Source: Clostridiales bacterium
GTDB taxonomy: Bacteria > Bacillota > Clostridia > Christensenellales > UBA3700
Direction: 5' to 3'
Length of the DNA stretch: 11,826 nt
NCBI GenBank assembly: GCA_014799645.1
Contig: JAAVHQ010000020.1
Coordinates: 48,031 to 59,856 of the forward strand
Below are positions 6,760 through 11,826 of this stretch, piece by piece. Each line of letters opens with the position of its first letter. The stretch's first letter is position 1. A model generated the notes under the pieces. The model saw only the letters and a list, made by a program, of their open reading frames with translations, had not been told where the DNA came from and did no database searches. Position numbers and translations under genes: made by a program.

Positions 6760-7002
6760 ATGCTTAGGTCGATTACGAGGATTTTCGTTTTTCTTTTGGT
6801 ATTGGCGCTTTTGGTGGTGAGCGTAGGGTACTGGGCGTTTAATTATATGACGTTGGAAAAGCTCGGTTATGCAGAAGTCGAGATAGGGCAAATGCAGTTG
6901 CCGAGCGGAGAGGAAATAGCAATTACTCCCAAATCGCTCGGCATTGAAAATATGACTGTAAAAGAATTTTTCGAGTGGTGTAAGTCTAAGGTTGGCGATT
7001 GA
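6760..7002 (+). CDS. Small membrane protein, 80 aa, unknown function
   Basis: The first 30 residues form one hydrophobic segment ('IFVFLLVLALLVVSVGYWAFNY') after two arginines, typical of an inner-membrane anchor or uncleaved signal with the N-terminus inside. The remaining 50 residues would be extracytoplasmic and acidic, ending in 'MTVKEFFEWCKSKVGD'. I recognise no family. GGGGGAAG lies a few bases before the ATG, and TATAAT at 6725-6730 may be its -10, although no good -35 is present. Its TGA is followed with no gap by the stop codon of the convergent kinase gene, so its transcript must run into, or end inside, that gene. Confidence 0.7.
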   Translation: MLRSITRIFVFLLVLALLVVSVGYWAFNYMTLEKLGYAEVEIGQMQLPSGEEIAITPKSLGIENMTVKEFFEWCKSKVGD

Positions 7003-7839
7003 TTATTCTTTGCAATACTTTCCTATTTGCTCGACGAGATAGGGGATTGCTTTTTCGAATTTCAGTCCGTAATTGTGCGCGGGGTCTTGGCTTGTGATTT
7101 CAATGGCTTTCGTGGTAAAATCTACCGCTATTCTTAGCGCGTTGTCTAGGTCTAGATTGTTGGCAAGTCCGCCGACCAAAGTGGATGCAAAGACGTCTCC
7201 GCTTCCGAAGAATTGACCTTGGATTTCTCGCAAATCATAGAATATCACTTCGCCGTTGTCGCAAAGCGCGAGTTTCATACCCTCAGGCGTTTTGATGCCC
7301 GTAATTATAAATCTGCGTATGCCTTTTTTGAAAAGTCTTTGAGCGATCGTATTGACTTGAGATTTACTCAAAATCTCCGAGTACGGCATATCCGCCATCA
7401 TACACGCTTCGCTGACGTTGGGCAGAGCAAGTTCGCTCAACTTGCAAAGCTCTAGAATTGTGCTGACGTAGTCTAGAGTTATTCCGCTGTATAGTTGACC
7501 GTGTTCAGCCATAGCGGGGTCGACGATAATATGAGAAGGGTTGGCAGTCTTGCATATCGTCATCACGTCTTTTACAATCTTGCTTTTTCCCAAATATCCC
7601 GTATAGACGAAGTCGAATTCAAGTCCCAATGTTTTGAGCTGTTTTGCGGCAGGCAACAAGTTGTCTTTCAAATCCACAATAGTGTAGTCGTCGCAACAAT
7701 TTGTCTGAGCGGATAAGATGGCTACGGGCAAAGCGATTGTCTCAACGCCCATTGCGGAGATTATAGGCAAAGCGGCGGTAATCGAGCATTGTCCCAACGA
7801 TGAAAAATCTTGTATCGTAATTACTTTGTTTTCTTTCAT
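7003..7839 (-). CDS. pdxK: Pyridoxamine/pyridoxal kinase (PfkB-like superfamily)
   Basis: The 278 residues match the clostridial pyridoxamine kinase group, which phosphorylates B6 vitamers with ATP to feed pyridoxal phosphate salvage. Visible family parts are the N-terminal 'TIQDFSSLGQCS' substrate-loop region, 'VDPAMAEHG' (106-113), 'LPNVSEA' (139-145), and the 'GSGD' anion-hole and base motif at 212-215, with D215 as predicted catalytic base. The ATG overlaps the upstream S-component stop as TAATG, with GAGG just before it, so the two are translationally coupled. It lies downstream of the FMN riboswitch and should be turned down when FMN is high. That control is unexpected for a B6 enzyme, although PLP salvage through PdxH-type oxidases does need FMN. 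A different vitamin substrate cannot be ruled out. Confidence 0.85.
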   Translation of the reverse strand: MKENKVITIQDFSSLGQCSITAALPIISAMGVETIALPVAILSAQTNCCDDYTIVDLKDNLLPAAKQLKTLGLEFDFVYTGYLGKSKIVKDVMTICKTANPSHIIVDPAMAEHGQLYSGITLDYVSTILELCKLSELALPNVSEACMMADMPYSEILSKSQVNTIAQRLFKKGIRRFIITGIKTPEGMKLALCDNGEVIFYDLREIQGQFFGSGDVFASTLVGGLANNLDLDNALRIAVDFTTKAIEITSQDPAHNYGLKFEKAIPYLVEQIGKYCKE

Positions 7840-8480
7840 TATTCCTCGTTCTCGCTGTCGCTTTCGTTTTGTTGTTTGTCTTCCGTATTTTGGGTGTCGT
7901 CTTCCGAATGAGTTTCTTGCTTTTCACGAGAGATAGAATTCTTATTGAAATACCTGCCGAAAATTTTCTTCAACTGACACGGATAGAGAAGTATTATCGC
8001 GACGACTGCAGATACGACGCCTTGCAAGAAGTTGAAAGGAAGTTGAGCGATTCCGCCCGTCCAATGCGCGTCGGACAGAATAAGTCCTTCCGCCAAAAAG
8101 TAGCCTAGCGCCATTACGCTGCCTGCCAAAAGATTTGCAAGCAATGTAAATATTATTTCAAAAATATTGCCTGAATTTTTGTCTTTGCAAAACTTTGTGA
8201 TTGCTTTATACAAAAAACCTACTATTACGCCTTCAATTGCTTTGATTACGAGCGTAAAAGGCATATAGGCGACATAGCTGAGAATAAGGTCTCCGAGCGC
8301 GCCGCCGATTGCGCCGACTATAGCTCCGTAAAGCGGTCCGAGCAATACTGATGAGATGAAAATTACCAAGTCGCCGAAATTGAAATATCCGGTCGCGAGA
8401 GGTACGCTAATCATTGTGAATGCAGTCGTCAACGCCGCAAACAAAGCGGTAAAGACGAGTTTTCTTGTTTTTGTTGACAT
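7839..8480 (-). CDS. ECF transporter S component (PF07155-like, vitamin uptake)
   Basis: This is a 213-residue integral membrane protein with about five to six hydrophobic segments. It has the block 'GYFNFGDLVIFISSVLLGP' followed by 'GAIVGAIGGALGDLI', typical of the DUF1393/ECF-ribofla_trS group of S components. These bind the vitamin and pair with the shared EcfA/EcfA'/EcfT module, which is not in the window. The start is ATG 8480: AGGAGG lies seven bases before it, so an in-frame upstream ATG at 8504 is rejected. A 30-residue acidic, low-complexity cytoplasmic tail (about 183-213) is unusual for the family. The FMN riboswitch upstream argues for riboflavin as substrate; the kinase downstream and the family (also linked to pyrimidine and B6 precursors) argue for caution. 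Confidence 0.85.
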   Translation of the reverse strand: MSTKTRKLVFTALFAALTTAFTMISVPLATGYFNFGDLVIFISSVLLGPLYGAIVGAIGGALGDLILSYVAYMPFTLVIKAIEGVIVGFLYKAITKFCKDKNSGNIFEIIFTLLANLLAGSVMALGYFLAEGLILSDAHWTGGIAQLPFNFLQGVVSAVVAIILLYPCQLKKIFGRYFNKNSISREKQETHSEDDTQNTEDKQQNESDSENEE

Positions 8481-8505
8481 AAAAAAACCTCCTATTGCGG
8501 GCAAT

Positions 8506-8533
8506 AAAAAAGCTTCCGCTAGAGAGGAAGATT
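8506..8533 (-). terminator. Riboswitch-controlled intrinsic terminator
   Basis: On the minus strand CTTCC and GGAAG pair around an 8-base loop, with two further A-T pairs possible outside one mismatch, and a run of six T follows (plus-strand A 8506-8511). It lies between the FMN aptamer and the S-component ribosome site, where a transcription-attenuation platform is expected. Confidence 0.75.
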
Positions 8534-8581
8534 ATAATACAAACAACCGTATTCAAACAATACGGCAATATAGATATTACT

Positions 8582-8704
8582 ATCTTTCCCATTCCGACTT
8601 TACGGGCGGTTACGGAATCTCACCGTATCGGCTGTTGGGGCTGTTGGACTTGTTCGCTCAAAGGCGACATCACCACCGGTCAGCGTATTCGCTTGCCCAA
8701 AGAT
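8582..8704 (-). promoter_or_regulatory. FMN riboswitch (RFN element) aptamer
   Basis: The minus-strand leader has the RFN element signature. The closing stem P1 pairs ATCTTT (8704-8699) with AAAGAT (8587-8582). The core 'GGGCA' is followed by a small hairpin and 'GACCGGTGGTGAT', then a P3-type hairpin TCGC/GCGA. After that come 'GATACGGTGAGATTCCGTAACCG' as stem P5, and the 3' core 'AGTCGGAATGGGAAAGAT'. Order and conserved blocks match FMN aptamers rather than TPP (no CTGAGA or 'ACCTGATC') or cobalamin. A few core bases differ from the usual consensus (CCGCCCGT where CCGACAGT is common). Between aptamer and terminator is a second perfect hairpin, CCGTATT-GTTTG-AATACGG (8565-8547). Bound FMN should favour the terminator and shut off the S component and kinase. 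Confidence 0.88.
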
Positions 8705-8710
8705 AATTAT

Positions 8711-8739
8711 ATATTAGCACCGGTATAAAGCGCTGTCAA
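8711..8739 (-). promoter_or_regulatory. Promoter of the FMN-controlled operon
   Basis: On the minus strand TTGACA (8734-8739), a 17-base spacer and TAATAT (8711-8716) form a near-consensus promoter. The expected start, about 8704, coincides with the first base of riboswitch P1, which supports both calls. Confidence 0.85.
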
Positions 8740-8758
8740 GCGTTTATTCAAAAATTAT

Positions 8759-9409
8759 TTATAGATTTTGCCCACTTCTCTCAATCGTATCTTTCAATCC
8801 CAAATAAGCGACGTACGCCAAGAATTTTGCGCCGTGGCTGTTGAAGTGCTGTTTGTCTATCGAATAGAGATGCTCTTTGTCCTTCGTCATAGAGTATAGG
8901 TCGATAAATTTAATATCGAGTTCTTGCAATACCGATTTTTGAATGTTTACGATTTTATCCAAGACTTCGACGTCGAAGCCGACTTCATGTTCGCACGTGT
9001 CGACGAAAGCGCTCGGCGGAGTCAATGCGATAATCGTCGGATTAGAGGGAAGATTTATTAGATAATTCACCAGTTTCGTGTACTCGCTTCTGAATACGTT
9101 CTCATCCATCCAATTTTTGAGATTGGCGTCATTAGTGCCCAGCATAAAGAGTATATAGTCGGGCGCGTAGTCGTTAAGCGCCTTTATCATTTTAGGTTGC
9201 CCCCAAAACTTAGAGCAGAAAGAATTGACCGTATGTCCGACAAGCCCTAAGTTGATTACGTCGTAATCATTGCCCAAAAGTCTTTGTAAACGCGCGGGAT
9301 AGCATTCTTTTTTCCTATTCAAAAGAGTAGTGCCGTACGTCAGACTATCGCCGATACACGCAACTTTCTTGCCTGAAAAATTCAATTTATTGTCCTCGAT
9401 TTTCAACAT
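8759..9409 (-). CDS. SGNH/GDSL-family hydrolase (esterase-like)
   Basis: From the chosen ATG the protein has 216 residues, the usual size of a single SGNH domain. Block I is 'IGDSLTYG' with nucleophile S22; block II is 'NLGLVGHT' with an oxyanion glycine near 58; block III is 'GTND' (91-94) with N93; block V is 'DKQHFNSHG' with D185 and H188 completing the triad. Such enzymes remove acyl groups from sugars, lipids or other esters; the substrate is not predictable here. No signal peptide is seen, so it is probably cytoplasmic. The ATG at 9409 follows AGGGGGA with proper spacing, so the longer frame to 9472 is rejected. No terminator separates it from the FMN operon promoter downstream, so read-through into the riboswitch is possible. 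Confidence 0.88.
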   Translation of the reverse strand: MLKIEDNKLNFSGKKVACIGDSLTYGTTLLNRKKECYPARLQRLLGNDYDVINLGLVGHTVNSFCSKFWGQPKMIKALNDYAPDYILFMLGTNDANLKNWMDENVFRSEYTKLVNYLINLPSNPTIIALTPPSAFVDTCEHEVGFDVEVLDKIVNIQKSVLQELDIKFIDLYSMTKDKEHLYSIDKQHFNSHGAKFLAYVAYLGLKDTIERSGQNL

Positions 9410-9442
9410 AATATCCCCCTGAGGAAAAATATTCATATTTAT

Positions 9443-9472
9443 ATTATAACACGTTGACGGCAAATTAAGCAA
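9443..9472 (-). promoter_or_regulatory. Promoter of the SGNH hydrolase gene
   Basis: On the minus strand TTGCTT (9467-9472), an 18-base spacer and TATAAT (9443-9448) precede the gene, with a leader of about 27 bases that holds the ribosome site. Confidence 0.65.
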
Positions 9473-9489
9473 TTCGTCAGCTCTTTTTC

Positions 9490-9519
9490 TTGACTTTTTG
9501 ACGAATAATATAAGATAAT
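9490..9519 (+). promoter_or_regulatory. Promoter of tRNA-Arg
   Basis: TTGACT (9490-9495) and GATAAT (9514-9519) with an 18-base spacer place the start near 9526, just before the tRNA 5' end at 9530. An inverted repeat ATTCGTCA/TGACGAAT surrounds the -35 region. Confidence 0.6.
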
Positions 9520-9529
9520 CAATCTATAA

Positions 9530-9604
9530 GCGCTCTTAGTCTAATGGATAAAACGTCACCCTCCGACGGTGTAGTTATGCGTTCGAGTCGCGTAGGGCGC
9601 GCCA
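9530..9604 (+). tRNA. tRNA-Arg (anticodon CCG), CCA encoded
   Basis: A cloverleaf can be drawn: acceptor GCGCTCT/AGGGCGC (one U-G pair), D arm GTCT...AAAC, anticodon stem TCACC/GGTGT with loop CTCCGAC, a 4-base variable loop, T stem ATGCG/CGCGT with loop TTCGAGT, discriminator G and genomic CCA. Anticodon CCG reads the rare arginine codon CGG. Two stems are imperfect: C12-A23 in the D stem and U27-U43 at the top of the anticodon stem. The flanking promoter and 14-bp terminator argue that it is expressed. Confidence 0.93.
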
Positions 9605-9636
9605 AAAATGCAAATCATTTTTTGATTTGCATTTTT
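9604..9636 (+). terminator. Intrinsic terminator of tRNA-Arg
   Basis: A perfect 14-bp stem (9604-9617 with 9623-9636) around a T5 loop begins at the last base of the CCA and ends in a run of T. It is preceded by an A run, so it could also work in reverse, but no minus-strand gene ends here. Confidence 0.9.
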
Positions 9637-9664
9637 ACTTATTACCTATTACTTATTACTTTTT
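9637..9664. repeat. Short heptamer tandem repeat
   Basis: Directly after the terminator come ACTTATT, ACCTATT, ACTTATT and a decayed ACTTTTT. The next 135 bases up to the promoter at 9800 are AT-rich with no ORF, ribosome site or structured RNA that I can support. Confidence 0.6.
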
Positions 9665-9799
9665 AACTGATAATGATTCTTTAGTAGATTTGGTAAAATA
9701 ATAATCGATAGTGAGAATTAGTCGCATATAATATATAAATATAATCATATTATAATTAAGACGTTAATCAAAATTCATAATAATTATAGGTTGTGAATA

Positions 9800-9828
9800 T
9801 TGACAAGAATATTCAGCAGTGGTATAAT
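9800..9828 (+). promoter_or_regulatory. Promoter of the DUF975 gene, with overlapping inverted repeat
   Basis: TTGACA (9800-9805), a 17-base spacer and TATAAT (9823-9828) are a perfect sigma-A consensus. An inverted repeat GAATATT (9795-9801) / AATATTC (9808-9814) spans the -35 element and could be an operator. The leader is about 37 bases. Confidence 0.88.
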
Positions 9829-9871
9829 AAATTTAAGTTAAATGCTATTGTATCAAAAGGAGGAGTTTGGT

Positions 9872-10579
9872 ATGTATCGCGCAAAAGATTACAGACAACA
9901 AGCGTGGAGTTCGCTGAAAGGCAAGTGGGGCATAATTGTTGTTACGCAACTTATTTATTTGTTGATATCGTTGGCGTGCGACGGACTTTCGCGTTATTAT
10001 ATCGGAGCATTGGCAGTGATATTGCTGACAGGTCCGTTGGAAGTCGGTATCAATAAGATATCTCTCAACGTAGTTCGCAACGAGAACATAGAGATTGTGA
10101 CTTTATTTGACGGATTCAAGGATTTTACGAGGGCGGTAGTTTTGTGGATTACCAACCAGATTTTAACTTTCTTGTGGACGTTACTTTTCATCATTCCGGG
10201 CATAATAAAATCGCTTTCTTACTCGATGAGTTATTTCATTCTTTTGGATAATCCTCAAATGAGCCCAAACGATGCAAGAAAGAAATCTATGGAAATGATG
10301 GACGGCAACAAATGGAGATTGTTCTGTTTGGGATTGAGTTACATTGGTTGGGCGATTTTGTCCATTTTAACGGCAGGAATTTTGTATTTGTGGGTATTGC
10401 CGAGTATGCGTACGGCAATGGCGTTCTTCTATCAGAGTTTGCTTCCTGAAGTGAAAGTAGAAGACGATAGCGAAGAGATTGACCTCGATCGCGATGTATT
10501 TGACAGCGACGTTGTCATAGAGAATGACAACAATATCGTATGGAAAGACGAGGAAAAGTCTGACGACATCACTTTCTAA
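9872..10579 (+). CDS. DUF975 family integral membrane protein
   Basis: The 235-residue protein has the DUF975 (PF06161) layout. A short N-terminal region 'YRAKDYRQQAWSSLKGKWG' leads into a first membrane segment. A middle 'LFDGFKDF' motif precedes 'LWTLLFIIPGIIKSLSYSMSYFIL' (about 101-124), then 'DARKKSMEMMDGNKWRLF' and two further membrane segments. The C-terminal 45 residues are cytoplasmic and highly acidic. The function of the family is unknown; members are common in Firmicutes and resemble glycerophosphoryl diester phosphodiesterase membrane-domain proteins. The start is ATG 9872, eight bases after AGGAGG (9858-9863); an in-frame ATG at 9842 lacks such a site. It is a single-gene unit with a perfect promoter and its own terminator. 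Confidence 0.88.
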   Translation: MYRAKDYRQQAWSSLKGKWGIIVVTQLIYLLISLACDGLSRYYIGALAVILLTGPLEVGINKISLNVVRNENIEIVTLFDGFKDFTRAVVLWITNQILTFLWTLLFIIPGIIKSLSYSMSYFILLDNPQMSPNDARKKSMEMMDGNKWRLFCLGLSYIGWAILSILTAGILYLWVLPSMRTAMAFFYQSLLPEVKVEDDSEEIDLDRDVFDSDVVIENDNNIVWKDEEKSDDITF

Positions 10580-10610
10580 GATTTTAATTGTGACAGTACA
10601 AAGAATCGAT

Positions 10611-10646
10611 AAGACCTTTACTAATTCGGTAAAGGTCTTTATTTTT
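10611..10646 (+). terminator. Intrinsic terminator of the DUF975 gene
   Basis: An 11-bp perfect stem AAGACCTTTAC/GTAAAGGTCTT (10611-10621, 10629-10639) with a 7-base loop is followed by TATTTTT. The mnmA promoter begins immediately after it. Confidence 0.9.
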
Positions 10647-10647
10647 C

Positions 10648-10676
10648 TTGCAAGAGTTTTTGCGATGTGTTAAACT
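10648..10676 (+). promoter_or_regulatory. Promoter of mnmA
   Basis: TTGCAA (10648-10653), a 17-base spacer and TAAACT (10671-10676) are the only promoter-like pair between the terminator and mnmA. They place the start of transcription at about 10682-10684, on top of the mnmA ATG at 10683. Confidence 0.6.
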
Positions 10677-10682
10677 GAAAAT

Positions 10683-11756
10683 ATGAAGAAAAGAGTTGTC
10701 GTAGGAATGAGCGGAGGAGTAGATTCCTCGTTGTCGGCGTTGCTTCTCAAAGAGCAAGGCTACGAGGTCGTTGGACTTTTTATGAGGAATTGGCACGAGA
10801 CGGACGCAGGCGGTTGTTGCACTGCGGACGAGGATTTTTACGACGTGCGCTCGGTTTGCAACGATATCGGCATACCTTATTATAGCGTGGACTTTGCCGA
10901 CCAGTATTACGACAGAGTGTTCAAGCATTTCGTCGAGGAGTATAAAAAAGGCAGGACGCCCAATCCCGACGTGCTTTGCAACAAGGAAATTAAGTTCGCG
11001 CCGTTCGTCAAGCACGCGCTATCTATGGGAGCGGACTATATCGCGACAGGTCACTACTGCGATATTTTGCACGATGACGACGGACTGAATTATTTGCTCA
11101 AAGCAAAAGATACAAATAAGGATCAGACGTATTTTCTAAATCAACTTTCGTCCAAGCAACTCGACAAAGTGCTTTTTCCTGTCGGAAGACTAGATAAGAG
11201 CGAAGTGAGGGAATTAGCCTCGAAATACGGCTTGTCAACTGCGGATAAGAAAGATTCCACTGGAATATGCTTTATCGGCGAAAGAAATTTCAGAAAATTC
11301 CTCAGCGAATACATACCTATGCAAGAAGGCGATATAAAGACGCTTGACGGCAAAGTCGTCGGCAGGCACGACGGCGTATTCTATTACACGGTCGGTCAGC
11401 GCAAAGGATTGGGTATAGGCGGTGGCGGTAACGGCGAAGCGTGGTTCGTCGTGTCCAAAGACGTGGGAAAGAACGTGCTTTACGTTTCGCAAGGCGACCA
11501 ATCGATGTTGTATCATTCGCATCTATTCTGCGAGAAGTTCAATTTTATAACCAAAGTACCGCAAGAAAAGACCTTTGCTTGCACGGCGAGAATCAGACAC
11601 CGTCAGCCCGAACAGCAGGCATTAGCGACTTTGCGCGACGGCGGTCTTGAATTGGAATTTGCCAACCCTCAACGTGCGATAGCAGAAGGACAGTACGCGG
11701 TAATTTACGTAGACAACGTCTGTCTAGGCGGCGGAGTAATAGAAAAGAAATATTGA
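10683..11756 (+). CDS. mnmA: tRNA-specific 2-thiouridylase MnmA
   Basis: MnmA activates U34 of tRNA-Lys, tRNA-Glu and tRNA-Gln with ATP and inserts sulfur to make 2-thiouridine, taking sulfur from a cysteine desulfurase. The 357 residues are full length. The ATP-binding PP-loop is 'GMSGGVDSS' (8-16). Catalytic C99 sits in 'PDVLCN' and the sulfur-carrying C196 in 'STGICFIGER', corresponding to E. coli C102 and C199. 'TVGQRKGLGIGG' (236-247) and the C-terminal barrel follow. The start 'MKKRVVVGMSGG' matches the family exactly. No Shine-Dalgarno sequence precedes it and the promoter places transcription start at the ATG, so the mRNA looks leaderless. No desulfurase gene is adjacent in the window. 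Confidence 0.97.
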   Translation: MKKRVVVGMSGGVDSSLSALLLKEQGYEVVGLFMRNWHETDAGGCCTADEDFYDVRSVCNDIGIPYYSVDFADQYYDRVFKHFVEEYKKGRTPNPDVLCNKEIKFAPFVKHALSMGADYIATGHYCDILHDDDGLNYLLKAKDTNKDQTYFLNQLSSKQLDKVLFPVGRLDKSEVRELASKYGLSTADKKDSTGICFIGERNFRKFLSEYIPMQEGDIKTLDGKVVGRHDGVFYYTVGQRKGLGIGGGGNGEAWFVVSKDVGKNVLYVSQGDQSMLYHSHLFCEKFNFITKVPQEKTFACTARIRHRQPEQQALATLRDGGLELEFANPQRAIAEGQYAVIYVDNVCLGGGVIEKKY

Positions 11757-11763
11757 TATATAA

Positions 11764-11792
11764 AAACGAGCAAGTGAATTACTTGCTCGTTT
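11764..11792 (+). terminator. Terminator-like hairpin after mnmA
   Basis: A perfect 12-bp stem AAACGAGCAAGT/ACTTGCTCGTTT with a 5-base loop begins eight bases after the mnmA stop. The following T run is short (TTTATCG), so it may be a weak or bidirectional terminator. Confidence 0.7.
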
Positions 11793-11826
11793 ATCGTTAT
11801 TCGTTAATAATAATTCGCTTACGCTT

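Noticed and set aside
8582..8704. The leader as a TPP or cobalamin riboswitch
   Set aside because: It lacks the thi-box blocks CTGAGA and ACCTGATC and the B12-box; block order and the P1 stem match the FMN element.
9637..9664. A CRISPR array or origin-type iterons
   Set aside because: The repeats are only seven bases, few, imperfect and without spacers; no cas or replication gene is near.
9640..9800. A hidden gene or small RNA in the AT-rich gap before the DUF975 promoter
   Set aside because: Frames are short and lack ribosome sites; no stable structure or promoter-terminator pair is seen within it.

Overview
The window looks like a chromosomal piece of an anaerobic, low-to-mid GC Bacillota of the class Clostridia, probably an uncultured gut lineage. 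The reasons are strong AGGAGG-type ribosome sites, consensus sigma-A promoters (TTGACA/TATAAT), an FMN riboswitch with a terminator platform, an ECF vitamin transporter S component, a DUF975 membrane protein, and the clostridial gene order TIGR03960 radical SAM, TIGR03936, RNase G. The organism is inferred; nothing in the window fixes the species.

Layout. 1-4019 (+) is a tight operon: the tail of a ROK-family sugar kinase, a radical SAM protein, its small DUF2344 partner and RNase G, joined by ATGA overlaps. 4020-6567 is a visibly AT-richer accessory stretch. It holds two overlapping small ORFs of unknown function (118 aa and a Cys-rich 51 aa protein), a GC-rich palindromic intergenic element, the decayed C-terminal end of a rubrerythrin gene, and a MATE-type efflux pump whose promoter carries a TetR/MarR-like palindrome. 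6568-6643 (-) is tRNA-Val(TAC) with its own promoter and terminator. 6760-7002 (+) is a one-helix membrane protein that ends flush against the convergent vitamin operon.

7003-8739 (-) is a flavin-controlled unit. A consensus promoter starts transcription at or within a base of the 5' edge of an FMN riboswitch. Below it are an intrinsic terminator, an ECF S component and, coupled by TAATG, a pyridoxamine-type kinase. 8759-9409 (-) is an SGNH/GDSL hydrolase with its own promoter. 9530-9604 (+) is tRNA-Arg(CCG), followed by a 14-bp terminator and a short heptamer repeat. 9872-10579 (+) is a DUF975 membrane protein. 10683-11756 (+) is mnmA, the tRNA 2-thiouridylase, apparently on a leaderless mRNA.

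The clearest items for follow-up are the FMN riboswitch in front of an S component/pyridoxamine kinase pair, the uncharacterised 118 aa/51 aa pair with the neighbouring palindromic element, the operator-like palindrome over the MATE transcription start, and the leaderless mnmA. No CRISPR array, insertion sequence, integrase or complete new defence system is visible.
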